Source: Novosphingobium sp. JCM 18896 (lineage in GTDB: Bacteria; Pseudomonadota; Alphaproteobacteria; Sphingomonadales; Sphingomonadaceae). From it: a DNA stretch of 64,000 nucleotides. Shown piece after piece: positions 45,610 to 53,741 of this stretch. A program made the position numbers and the translations under genes. Below the pieces are notes generated by a model. That model was given only the letters and a program-made list of their open reading frames with translations. It did not search any database and had not been told where the DNA came from. Where the stretch lies: NCBI RefSeq assembly GCF_025938095.1, contig NZ_JAPCZF010000009.1, positions 62,001 to 126,000 on the forward strand, written 5' to 3'. Position 1 is the first letter of the stretch. The number at the start of each line of letters is the position of its first letter.

Positions 45610-46136
45610 GCCGCATCTCCCCGGCGAGCGGTCGAGCCTTCGGCATGGCCGATCTCGCGCAGCTTGGCGGTCAGCGCCGTGGCTTCGAGCTTGTCGATCG
45701 GCAGCGAGATGAACAGCCGTATGCGGTTTTCCAGATAGTTCAGCGCCATCACGAAAGCGCGTTCGCGCTCGATGTCGCCGCCCTGGACATGGCTGGGGTC
45801 TTCGATGCCCCAATGGGCGGTCATGGGATGGCCGGGCCATACCGGGCAAACTTCACCGGCCGCGTCGTCGCAAACGGTGAACACGAAATCCATGACTGGC
45901 GCACCGGGCTGGGAAAATTCTTCCCAACTTTTCGAGCGCAGGCCCTCGGTCGGATAGTCGAGCCGCTCCAGCAGTGCGAGCGCGTCGGGGCTGACCGCAC
46001 CCTTGGGATAGCTCCCGGCCGAGAAGGCATGAAAGCGGCCTTGGCCGAGCTTGTTCATGGCGCTTTCGGCGAGGATCGAGCGCGCCGAATTGCCGGTACA
46101 GAGGAACAGGACGTTGAATACGCGATCGGTGGACAT
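45606..46136 (-). CDS. arsC2: Arsenate reductase, low-molecular-weight phosphatase class
   Basis: A 176-aa protein from the ATG at 46136; upstream in-frame codons overlap arsR. The P-loop LFLCTGNSARSILAE (Cys-x5-Arg, about residue 13) and HWGIEDPSHVQG (acid-base Asp region) identify the LMW protein-tyrosine-phosphatase fold of thioredoxin-type arsenate reductases. It supplies a second, mechanistically separate arsenate reductase beside the glutaredoxin class, a pairing often seen in alphaproteobacterial ars operons. Confidence 0.88.
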   Translation of the reverse strand: MSTDRVFNVLFLCTGNSARSILAESAMNKLGQGRFHAFSAGSYPKGAVSPDALALLERLDYPTEGLRSKSWEEFSQPGAPVMDFVFTVCDDAAGEVCPVWPGHPMTAHWGIEDPSHVQGGDIERERAFVMALNYLENRIRLFISLPIDKLEATALTAKLREIGHAEGSTARRGDAA

Positions 46137-46147
46137 GGCAGTCTCCG

Positions 46148-46480
46148 TCAGCAGCAGGGGACGAGTTCGGCGACGAGTGGCGCACACAGCTCCGGCTTCC
46201 CGGCGCAGCAGTCCTTAACCAGAAAGAGGGTCAGCGCGCGCAGCGCACCGAGGTCGGCGCGGTAGATAATCGAGCGGCTGTGCCGCTCGGAACGCAGCAG
46301 GCCCGCGCGCGTCAACGCGGCGAGGTGCGCGGACATCGTGTTCTGCGGAACGTCGAGCGCTTTCGCGATCTCGCCGGCGGGCAATCCGTCGGGCTCGTGG
46401 CGCACCAGCAACCGAAATGCGTCAAGGCGCGTGCCCTGTGCGAGAGCGGAAAGGGCCGTGATAGCCGAATCTGTATCCAT
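46148..46480 (-). CDS. arsR: ArsR-family arsenite-responsive repressor
   Basis: A 110-aa winged-helix repressor from the ATG at 46480, which lies in the left arm of the operator. The recognition helix is VPQNTMSAHLAALTRAGLL (about 43-61). The As(III) site appears to be C-terminal: KDCCAGKPELCAP and the final CC, as in the ArsR types with C-terminal cysteines rather than the ELCVC form in helix 3. It controls the whole ars operon. Confidence 0.9.
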   Translation of the reverse strand: MDTDSAITALSALAQGTRLDAFRLLVRHEPDGLPAGEIAKALDVPQNTMSAHLAALTRAGLLRSERHSRSIIYRADLGALRALTLFLVKDCCAGKPELCAPLVAELVPCC

Positions 46481-46506
46481 ATATCCGAGATAGTGGATAT
46501 ATGGAT
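46475..46506. promoter_or_regulatory. ArsR operator overlapping the arsR start
   Basis: Perfect 12-base arms ATCCATATATCC (46475-46486) and GGATATATGGAT (46495-46506) with an 8-base spacer. The left arm contains the arsR ATG, so bound ArsR would block both transcription and initiation. Confidence 0.85.
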
Positions 46507-46600
46507 GAATTGGAACAGGCATTGCGTCGCCCGACCCAAAAATTGCTCGCTCAGCCGACTGTCCGAACAGGAAGGGCCGGGATGATGTTAGAATAACCGC

Positions 46601-46623
46601 CCTGATCCCGCGTGGGTGAGGCG
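46601..46623 (+). repeat. Direct repeat right of the ars operon
   Basis: CCTGATCCCGCGTGGGTG followed by AGGCG, matching 43337-43360 at 20 of 24 positions. It lies 13 bases before the first recombinase gene. Confidence 0.45.
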
Positions 46624-46635
46624 GAGGTGTGATCC

Positions 46636-47778
46636 ATGGTGACGATCATCCGTGCCGTTGTAGGTGAGCCCGGCATTCCCGCCGGGTTCCCCATCCTGTT
46701 CGAGGCGAATATGGCCATCATCGAGCCGGCCTTTGCCTATCTGCTCGAACATGCCGAGGTTCATGGCCACTCCCAGGCCTCGGAGACGGTACGGACCTAT
46801 GGCGAGCACCTGTACGAGTGGTTCGATGCGCTCGAGCAGTCCAACATCAGATGGGATGTCGCCGACGAGCATGTGCTCGCCGCTTTTCGATCCCGAATGC
46901 TCGAAGGGCCGAGCCAGCATACCGGACGGCCGTTTGCCGGCTCCACCATCAATGCCCGGGTTGCCACCGTCTATCGCTTCTATTCCTGGGCCCTCGATCA
47001 CGACTTCATCCGGCATCGCGCGTTCCCGCGACCGTTGCAGATACGGCAGGGCAGGGGACCGCGTGTTGGGCCACAGATCAGACGCCGTTCGACCGGGAGC
47101 CTCACGGTCTCGGTCCCGGAGCAACTGCCACGACCGATGCGCCCCGATGAGCTGGCAAGGCTGTTCGCGCAGCTTGCGCCGACCGCGCGCCTTGCAGGGG
47201 AGTGGGCGCTGTGCGCAGGCCTTCGACGCAAGGAACTATGTGCTCTGGCGGTCGATCAGATACCGGATAGCTGGTCGCTTCACCCGGAAGAAACCCCGCT
47301 TGTGGGCGTGCCGCTCAGCATCACCAAGGGCGACCGGCCGCGAACGGTCTATCCGCCGGTTCGCCTGCTTGATCGCACGCACTGGTATATCGGAGAGGAC
47401 CGGGCCCGGATCGTGCGGCGCGCGCGCAATGCCGATCCCCGCTACAGGGCGCCGCCCAATCTTCTCCTGAATGAACATGGCCGTGCGATGACGCGCAAAC
47501 GCCTGACGGCGCTTCTGTCCGAGGCGTTCGCGGCCGCCGGGTTGCCCGGCACGCTGCATTGGCTCCGTCACACCTTTGCGATGGTGATGCTCACGCGACT
47601 TCAGATCCAGGCTCGTGCCAATCCGGCGCTGAATCCGCTGAAGATCGTCCAGGTTCTGTTGGGCCATGCCTCGATCGCGACGACCGCCATCTACCTGCGC
47701 TGCGTCGAGCTGTACGAACCCGATATCAACGAGAGCCTTGCCTGGCTCTACGGCGAAGCGATCAACGATGCTGTCTGA
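46636..47778 (+). CDS. Tyrosine recombinase 1 of four-gene operon (GinA/TnpA-like)
   Basis: A 380-aa recombinase. Core-binding domain about 30-150; catalytic domain about 170-370 with Arg in LCAGLRRKELCAL, Lys in ITKGDRPR, HWLRH (HxxR), LGHASIATTAIYLR (second His and nucleophile Tyr). All catalytic residues are present. The following gene starts inside its last codons. Order and sizes (380, 598, 615 and 146 aa) resemble the ginABCD operon of GInt islands and, for the first, second and last genes, the tnpABC genes of Tn554. Confidence 0.88.
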   Translation: MVTIIRAVVGEPGIPAGFPILFEANMAIIEPAFAYLLEHAEVHGHSQASETVRTYGEHLYEWFDALEQSNIRWDVADEHVLAAFRSRMLEGPSQHTGRPFAGSTINARVATVYRFYSWALDHDFIRHRAFPRPLQIRQGRGPRVGPQIRRRSTGSLTVSVPEQLPRPMRPDELARLFAQLAPTARLAGEWALCAGLRRKELCALAVDQIPDSWSLHPEETPLVGVPLSITKGDRPRTVYPPVRLLDRTHWYIGEDRARIVRRARNADPRYRAPPNLLLNEHGRAMTRKRLTALLSEAFAAAGLPGTLHWLRHTFAMVMLTRLQIQARANPALNPLKIVQVLLGHASIATTAIYLRCVELYEPDINESLAWLYGEAINDAV

Positions 47779-49564
47779 GGGACGGATCGACCGCCGTATT
47801 GCGATCGATCGAGCGTCGACCGCGCAAGCGCCAGATGATCGAGGCATCTCCTTTCGTGATGAATGGGGACAGGTCGTGCAGACGTTCGATCCGGTCGCCC
47901 TCGACATGCCACGTGACCTCACCTGCGCCTTTGTCGAGGCGTTCAGGGTTCATGATGCCGGATCTTCGATCTCCACACGACGCGGACGCTGGAGAGTGAT
48001 CCGGCGCTTCGGTCGCTTCCTACGCACAGAAGGCGTAAGCTGCGCTGCTGATGTGAACGCCGGCACGATCCGGCGCTACATTGATGCGCTGGCACCCTCG
48101 AGAGAAGGCCGCCAGCTTAGCCGAGCCACGATGGCGCAACGCTTCGCCAGCCTAAAACCATTGCTCGAGCGCATCGAGCAGACCGATCCGGATCTGTTCG
48201 GGAGCGCGCTCGCGATCCCTTACAGTCCGTTCCCCAGCACGGGGTGGGCGCCAGAACCCAAAGCCCGGCTCACGGCAGCGGAAATGAAAACGATCCTCGC
48301 GGCCGCCTATGAAGAGATCGACATCGCATGGGCGCGGTTCCAGCGTGGCCAGAAGATCATCGCCTCTCCCCACCCCCCGGAGGGAACTGGTCCGGGAGAG
48401 CCGCTCGCGCGCTGGGTGTGGAAACTCCACCGGATCGGCGGCGGCATCGCTCCCAGCGGCGAGGCAATCCGCGCTGCCGGGATCAACCCGAACTCGCTCG
48501 AGCATCATGGACGTCAGGAGGTGATCGCCCAGCATTATCACTTGACCTCGCACACGATGGGGCCGTTCTTTGTCGCGCTGGCGATCCAGCTTGCCGCCAA
48601 TCCCCAGCCTCTTCGGGCGATCCGCCGCGACTGCCTCGTGCCCCATCCACTCGATGATCATCGGGTCATGGTGGAATGGCTCAAGCAGCGGGGCGGTCGA
48701 ACTCCGAAAATGCAGCGTCGGTCTTTCGACCGCCGTAAAATGCGATCCGCACCGCGTCTGATCGAAATGCTGCTGGCGATGACCGAGCCGCTGATCGCGC
48801 ATGCTCCGCCCGAAGAACGGGAATGTCTGTTCCTGATCCGCTACCTGTCACGCGCCTATTATCGCAGGCACGACCATCCTGCCGGACTGATCGCGCCCGA
48901 CAGCATCCCCGGGTTCATCAATCGCTTCATCGGCCGCACCAACCGGCGGATCGAACGCTGGAACACCGCACATCCCGAGCGGCCGAAGCCGCTGGTGCCC
49001 AAGTTCACGGCCTCGCAACTGCGCGGCAGCGTGGCCACGGAGCATTATCTGGCTTCTGGCGGCGACCTGCGCGCGGCAGGGACGGTTCTCAATCACGCCA
49101 GCCTCGTCACGACTGATCGTTACGTCGAGGGACCGGCCGCGCGCAAGCTCGAGCAGGAGACGATCGCGCGCCTTCAGAAGCTCATGGTGGCCTGGGTCTG
49201 CGGACCCGACTGGAAGGAGCCCGCCCGCCACGGCCCGGTAACGGCATTGTTCGGACACCGTTGTTTGGCGCCTGTCGAACAGGGTGCTGACGGAAATCCG
49301 CATCTCTGTCCGAGACTGCGAGGTTGCCTTGCCTGTCCGGGGTTGATCGTTCCGCTTGACGTCGAGCGGTTCGCGCGCGTGCTACAGGCCCTCCGGCACC
49401 TTCTCGACGCCCGCGATCAGATCGATCCGGCCCGCTGGGCGTTGTTCTATGCGCCCAGCCTGCAGGTGCTCGAACATGATCTTCTTCCGGTGTTTCCGCC
49501 CGACTTGAGGGAGGAGGCTGAACAACGGGCCGCGATGCTCCCCGATCTCCCGGAACTGGAATGA
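47768..49564 (+). CDS. Tyrosine recombinase 2 of four-gene operon (GinB/TnpB-like)
   Basis: A 598-aa protein; the ATG at 47768 overlaps the end of the first recombinase by 11 bases, and the longer in-frame extension lies inside that gene. Catalytic-domain elements: LRAIRRDCLV (Arg), SQLRGSVATEHY (Gln in place of the first His of HxxR), LNHASLVTTDRYV (His, Tyr). A C-terminal Cys cluster (HRCLAPVEQG, HLCPRLRGCLACPGL) may bind zinc. The altered HxxR suggests it assists rather than leads catalysis; this is inference. Confidence 0.82.
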   Translation: MLSEGRIDRRIAIDRASTAQAPDDRGISFRDEWGQVVQTFDPVALDMPRDLTCAFVEAFRVHDAGSSISTRRGRWRVIRRFGRFLRTEGVSCAADVNAGTIRRYIDALAPSREGRQLSRATMAQRFASLKPLLERIEQTDPDLFGSALAIPYSPFPSTGWAPEPKARLTAAEMKTILAAAYEEIDIAWARFQRGQKIIASPHPPEGTGPGEPLARWVWKLHRIGGGIAPSGEAIRAAGINPNSLEHHGRQEVIAQHYHLTSHTMGPFFVALAIQLAANPQPLRAIRRDCLVPHPLDDHRVMVEWLKQRGGRTPKMQRRSFDRRKMRSAPRLIEMLLAMTEPLIAHAPPEERECLFLIRYLSRAYYRRHDHPAGLIAPDSIPGFINRFIGRTNRRIERWNTAHPERPKPLVPKFTASQLRGSVATEHYLASGGDLRAAGTVLNHASLVTTDRYVEGPAARKLEQETIARLQKLMVAWVCGPDWKEPARHGPVTALFGHRCLAPVEQGADGNPHLCPRLRGCLACPGLIVPLDVERFARVLQALRHLLDARDQIDPARWALFYAPSLQVLEHDLLPVFPPDLREEAEQRAAMLPDLPELE

Positions 49565-51408
49565 GCGTTCCACTCCTCGCCTTGCCGCAGGCTTCGCTTC
49601 GCGTCTCTCCGCACTCGATGTTCGGCGACGACCATTGGCAGATGGCAACAGGCGTCGTGGGTCAACGGGACACCACCTTCCGCGTCGACTGGGGGTTCAC
49701 ACTGCCCGACGGAAGCCGGTTCAACGAGCCGCGCTGGCGGACGCTGCGCGAGGCGAGCAAGCATCTGCTCTGGTCGTTGCACAGCGATCCACCTCCCGGC
49801 CGATCCGCGCTCTCGTTACGTTCGCTTGGAACGCAGGGAACGCTCCAGCGGGTCGTGCTGGAATGGATGGCGGCCCGCGGCCTGGCTCGATGGTCGGAAC
49901 TGAATGACGAGGCCATCCGGCATTTGTTCGACGATCTCGCCCAGCGTCCGAGAGACAATGGCACGATGGCGCTATCGACCGCGAGCAATTACCGCACGCT
50001 GCTGCGGGCGTTTTACCAGCAGCGTGAGAAGCTTCCCGACACCCCGAAATCCGCGCCGCCCGCGCTCAATGAGCTGGGCCGGTGGCGCCCGGTCGAGCGG
50101 TGGCCCTATACGCCTGATGAGATCGCAGTGCCGCTCGTTGCGGGAGCGCTCCATCTCATCGGCGAGCCAGCCGATGCCATCCTTCAGATGCGTGACGACA
50201 TACAGGCGTTGCACGATGCGGCGTCCGCAAAAGGGCATGCAAAACCGGGGCGTTCCAGGCGCATACGCCGATACCTGCACGCTGCTCCACCGATCGAGTT
50301 TGTTCCTGGGCAGACTCAGCCGCTGACGGTCCAGCCGATGCTCACCTTCAATGGCATGGTGGCCCGTCTCTACGAGGCTTGCTTCATTGTCATCGCCTAT
50401 CTCGTCGGGCCGCGCGCTTCGGAAATCCTGTCGCTGGAAGCCGGTTGCATCGAGAGGGTGAAGGGCGAGCAGCAGGAGATGTTCGCCTATCTGACCGGCA
50501 CGATCCGAAAGGACGCTCCAGGGAACGGAATGCTGCATCGCTGGATCGCCCCCGAACCCGCCGTTCGCGCCATCGAAGTTCTCGAGCGCCTATCAGCACC
50601 ATGGCGAGCGATCGACGGCCGACAATATCTCTGGCTGCTCCAGGTCCGCCCGGGGAGCGCGATCCGAACCTCGGCATTGCCGATCGAGCCGCTCACCAGT
50701 TCGGCTATGAATATTCGCCTGAATGACGGCATTGGGGCCGCGCTTCGCCTTCCCGAAATCAACGGTGAAAGCTGGAGACTGGCCACCCACCAGGGTCGCA
50801 AGACGTTCGCGCGGTTCGTAGGACGGCGCGACAGGACCGGCCTCGCGGCATTGGCCAAGCATCTCGGGCATGTGACCCGCGGCATGACCGACCGCGCCTA
50901 TGTCGGCACGGACTTCGAACTCGCCGACCTGGTCGACGCCCAGGCGGCACGAGAAACCCGCGCCGCGCTCGAAGAGTTGCTGGTCGCGCCTCGCCTGGGC
51001 GGCAAGGCCGGGCGCGATCTCGCGGCGCGATCGCCGTTCCGCGGTCGCACGCACGATGGCGACCTCGATGCCTACATCACCCGCCTGCTGGCCGATACCG
51101 ACATCAGGCTCGATGTCTGCGACTGGGGCTACTGCCTCTACCGTCGGGAGACGTCGGCTTGCCTCGGGTCCGACAAAGAGCCCAATCCCGTTCTCCGCAC
51201 GCAGGGCACCTGCGTCACTTGCGCGAACTTCGCAGTGAGCGAACGTCACAAGCCGGTCTGGGAAGCCCGCCTGAAACGAAACCTGACTCTCCTGGAAAGA
51301 ACCGACCTTGACCCTGAAAGCCGAAATCTGGCGATCACGCGGGTCGAGGAGAGCCGCCGCGTGATCGACGATCTCGATTTGCAGCCCGCCGATGGCAACC
51401 TCGGCTGA
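49561..51408 (+). CDS. Tyrosine recombinase 3 of four-gene operon (GinC-like)
   Basis: A 615-aa recombinase coupled to the previous gene by ATGA. Catalytic elements: YLVGPRASEILSLE (Arg), THQGRKTFARFV (HxxR), LGHVTRGMTDRAYVG (His and Tyr). C-terminal cysteines occur in CDWGYCLYRRETSACLG and GTCVTCANF, resembling the zinc-like tail of the previous protein. All three recombinases appear needed for movement in related islands. The next gene starts 17 bases before its stop. Confidence 0.83.
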   Translation: MSVPLLALPQASLRVSPHSMFGDDHWQMATGVVGQRDTTFRVDWGFTLPDGSRFNEPRWRTLREASKHLLWSLHSDPPPGRSALSLRSLGTQGTLQRVVLEWMAARGLARWSELNDEAIRHLFDDLAQRPRDNGTMALSTASNYRTLLRAFYQQREKLPDTPKSAPPALNELGRWRPVERWPYTPDEIAVPLVAGALHLIGEPADAILQMRDDIQALHDAASAKGHAKPGRSRRIRRYLHAAPPIEFVPGQTQPLTVQPMLTFNGMVARLYEACFIVIAYLVGPRASEILSLEAGCIERVKGEQQEMFAYLTGTIRKDAPGNGMLHRWIAPEPAVRAIEVLERLSAPWRAIDGRQYLWLLQVRPGSAIRTSALPIEPLTSSAMNIRLNDGIGAALRLPEINGESWRLATHQGRKTFARFVGRRDRTGLAALAKHLGHVTRGMTDRAYVGTDFELADLVDAQAARETRAALEELLVAPRLGGKAGRDLAARSPFRGRTHDGDLDAYITRLLADTDIRLDVCDWGYCLYRRETSACLGSDKEPNPVLRTQGTCVTCANFAVSERHKPVWEARLKRNLTLLERTDLDPESRNLAITRVEESRRVIDDLDLQPADGNLG

Positions 51409-51832
51409 TACTCCCCAAGGGCGTCGCCGCGAGCGGGTCGCTGCCCGCCTGCGGGAAGCTCTCGCCGTGTTGCGCGCCGATCCTGAATCCGAAATCTCCG
51501 TTGCGGCGCTGGCCCGGCACGCCGGCATCGGACGCAACGCGCTCTACACCAATCATCGCGCTGTGCTTGAAGATCTCCGTGCCCTTCAGGCTGAACGATC
51601 TCCGGCTTCGGGTCAAGATGAGGTTCCAAAGCTGGATGGAGGAAAGGGGGAGGCGGAGGTACGGGTCCGGGTGCTGGCCACCGAGAATGCCTCTCTCTTG
51701 CGGCGCGCGTTGATCGCGGAGACCCGCGCGAAGCGGTTGGAGGAGCGCAATGCCGATCTTGTCCGCGAGCTTCGAGACCGACGCAATGTTGCTATGCTGC
51801 CGATCACCCCACCGAATGCGTCCGAAGAATAG
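51392..51832 (+). CDS. HTH/coiled-coil partner of the recombinase operon (GinD/TnpC-like)
   Basis: A 146-aa protein overlapping the previous gene by 17 bases. Residues about 30-60 form a TetR-like helix-turn-helix (ISVAALARHAGIGRNALYTN) and 90-135 a charged coiled coil (ENASLLRRALIAETRAKRLE). GinD and TnpC proteins of such operons are small DNA-binding or accessory factors. It is the last gene of the operon and is followed by a dyad at 51844. Confidence 0.78.
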   Translation: MATSADTPQGRRRERVAARLREALAVLRADPESEISVAALARHAGIGRNALYTNHRAVLEDLRALQAERSPASGQDEVPKLDGGKGEAEVRVRVLATENASLLRRALIAETRAKRLEERNADLVRELRDRRNVAMLPITPPNASEE

Positions 51833-51843
51833 CCGCGCGCGGG

Positions 51844-51865
51844 GCTAACCAGACGTCCGGTTAGC
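51844..51865. terminator. Dyad after the recombinase operon
   Basis: GCTAACCAGACGTCCGGTTA followed by GC: a 22-base near-perfect palindrome (2 mismatched positions). It may be a terminator, or a recombination or binding site at the right end of the ars-gin island. Confidence 0.5.
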
Positions 51866-51903
51866 GAGCGCGCCCGAAAACCCTTCAAGGTCAGCCCGCT
51901 GGG

Positions 51904-51934
51904 CCTAATCGGACAGGCAGAACCAGACCTAAGA
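51904..51934 (-). repeat. Right end of possible terminal inverted repeat of the ars-gin island
   Basis: The reverse complement starts TCTTAGGTCTGGTT and ends GTCCGATTAGG, matching 43241-43274. The two copies enclose the ars operon and the four-gene recombinase operon (about 8.7 kb). Confidence 0.4.
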
Positions 51935-52064
51935 CCTCGACCACGATCAGCTTACCGAGTGCTGGGTCGAGCAATGGGCGGCAGACCTCTGCCAGGCCAG
52001 TTAGGGAGAGGAGAGGGAGGGAAATTTCGGCCCGCCAGATTTGGTGGGAAGTCGGGAGCCTCCC

Positions 52065-53393
52065 ATGGACTGCAACACCATCGACGTGACGAATCCGGAA
52101 ACCTGGCTTCGGCGCGGGCGGAGCCCGGCCGAGGCCGCAGCTCTCGCCGCCGCCTGGCAGGACTATCCCGATTTGCCCATCAGCGCGCCGGCGGATGAAC
52201 GAATGGCGCGCACCCACGCCAGGACGATCGCCATGCGTCCCATCTTCGAGGCCATGCGCGTGCGCACCGAGGCCGAGCGCCAGAGCAAGAACTTCGCTTT
52301 CGTCTCGGGTCAGATCGCCGACGGCAGGGCCAGCGAACAGGACAAGGCGATCGTGCGGGCCCGGGACGATTACGGCTACGACTGGGATCGAGCGGTGCAG
52401 TTTGCGCAGGGCTGGTACGCGGCAATCGCTGGATGGAATCACCGGTGCACCGTGGCTGGCCGGAGCGACGCTCACGGGGCGTTGAAGGCAGCATACGATC
52501 ACGGCTTTGCTGACGGTGGCGGTGACATCAGCGATCTGTTCGACGCTGCCCGTCGGGCGAACCTCGCCAGGGAAGATACAAGCGTGCGCCAATCCGCGCC
52601 TACTTCGCAATCCAGCGGCAAGCTCCGGCCGAGCCAATGGCCCATACCTCAGGACGGACATCGGCCGGTGTCGTGGGAGCGCCGGATCGTCATTCTGACA
52701 GAACTCGACCTTCTTCCGCCATTGGGGCGCGGCAACAGGCCGTCACGCCGACCGAGCGCGCTTCATCTCGCGCGCGAGCGCTCGGCAGAAGCACTCTCGA
52801 TCCTCGTTTTGACCAGGACTGGATTTGTCGAGGCGGAGGATGCCGTCCCCTGTTCCCACACGATAACCGCGGCCGAGGCCGAAATTCTGATCGCAGACGA
52901 CGCCGTAAGGGCCCAGCTGAAGGCAAGACTGGCCGCTCGCGAATGCGATGATCTGCTGGTTACCGCTCAAGGCGAGTTCCTGCGTGTCCTCGACGCACTG
53001 AGCGATGCGTTCCCCGTCATGCGCACGATGGAAAGGACGCGCAACACGCCGCTCCAGCAGCGCGCCCACCTTGAAATCTGGCTCGCTCGAGGCCGGATGC
53101 CGGGGCAAAATCTGGGTGCAGGTCACATTCGCTGGAGCAAGGCGAGCAAAGGACTGACGGCAAAGCTTGGAGAGTTCACAGCCCGCTACGCGGGCCCGGC
53201 TGCAGAATGGGGGCACCTCATCCGCGTGAGCCTTGAGGACGGCTCGATCGCTGACGGTTTTGTCACGGCCGACCATTCACCGTTGGCGCCTGAGATCCGT
53301 ATCTCCAGCAAGGCCCGCCTGCGGCTCGAAATGGCCCAGGCGCTGCGCGCCTTTGGCGGCGCGACGCGCCTTAGCGAACGGTTCCCGTTCTGA
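52065..53393 (+). CDS. Uncharacterised plasmid backbone protein
   Basis: A 442-aa soluble protein from the ATG at 52065, preceded by a purine-rich tract (52003-52023) like those before other backbone genes. The N-terminal half is helical (ARTHARTIAMRPIFEAMRVR; ARDDYGYDWDRAVQFAQGWY); the C-terminal half is mixed. No known domain or catalytic motif is visible. It restarts the plus-strand backbone operon after the ars-gin island, so it may once have followed the DpdA-like gene directly. Confidence 0.6.
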   Translation: MDCNTIDVTNPETWLRRGRSPAEAAALAAAWQDYPDLPISAPADERMARTHARTIAMRPIFEAMRVRTEAERQSKNFAFVSGQIADGRASEQDKAIVRARDDYGYDWDRAVQFAQGWYAAIAGWNHRCTVAGRSDAHGALKAAYDHGFADGGGDISDLFDAARRANLAREDTSVRQSAPTSQSSGKLRPSQWPIPQDGHRPVSWERRIVILTELDLLPPLGRGNRPSRRPSALHLARERSAEALSILVLTRTGFVEAEDAVPCSHTITAAEAEILIADDAVRAQLKARLAARECDDLLVTAQGEFLRVLDALSDAFPVMRTMERTRNTPLQQRAHLEIWLARGRMPGQNLGAGHIRWSKASKGLTAKLGEFTARYAGPAAEWGHLIRVSLEDGSIADGFVTADHSPLAPEIRISSKARLRLEMAQALRAFGGATRLSERFPF

Positions 53394-53441
53394 GCCCCGC
53401 GCGAAACCACTTCCCTTCGGAAATTCAACCAGGAGCTTCGC

Positions 53442-53741
53442 ATGGAAATCGCGAAAATGATGGTGCTTGGCACCGTTCACATGAGCCCGAAGACGGCAAA
53501 GGAGTGGATCCCGAACTGTCCGTGGGCCTGCTATGACAAGGGAGACTATGGTTGGTTCATGTACGTCTGTGATGACGTAGGCATCACGGAAGACGACGGT
53601 GTGCCGGCTGAGATCCGGTCCGCTATTCACGTCGCAAAGCGCGAAGGGTGCGACTGGATCATGTGGGACTGTGACGGTCCGCAGGTCGAAGAGCTTCCCG
53701 ACTACGATTGGTCCGCCGCGACCGCGATGGTGCTTTCATGA
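53442..53741 (+). CDS. DUF5983-like small protein
   Basis: A 99-aa protein (CAGGAGCTTCGC site). The C-terminal segment CDWIMWDCDGPQVEELPDYDW is the signature I recall for DUF5983 (a Trp-Ile-x-Phe/Trp-Asp-x-Asp-Gly followed by LPxYxW). The function of the family is unknown. Its stop overlaps the PAPS-reductase-like gene start by 4 bases, so the two proteins are made together. Confidence 0.7.
   Translation: MEIAKMMVLGTVHMSPKTAKEWIPNCPWACYDKGDYGWFMYVCDDVGITEDDGVPAEIRSAIHVAKREGCDWIMWDCDGPQVEELPDYDWSAATAMVLS

Noticed and set aside
51891..52661. Minus-strand gene at the right edge of the ars-gin island
   Set aside because: Mostly antisense to the 52065-53393 gene. Only its last 40 codons are free, and they cover the candidate terminal repeat; kept as repeat, not gene.
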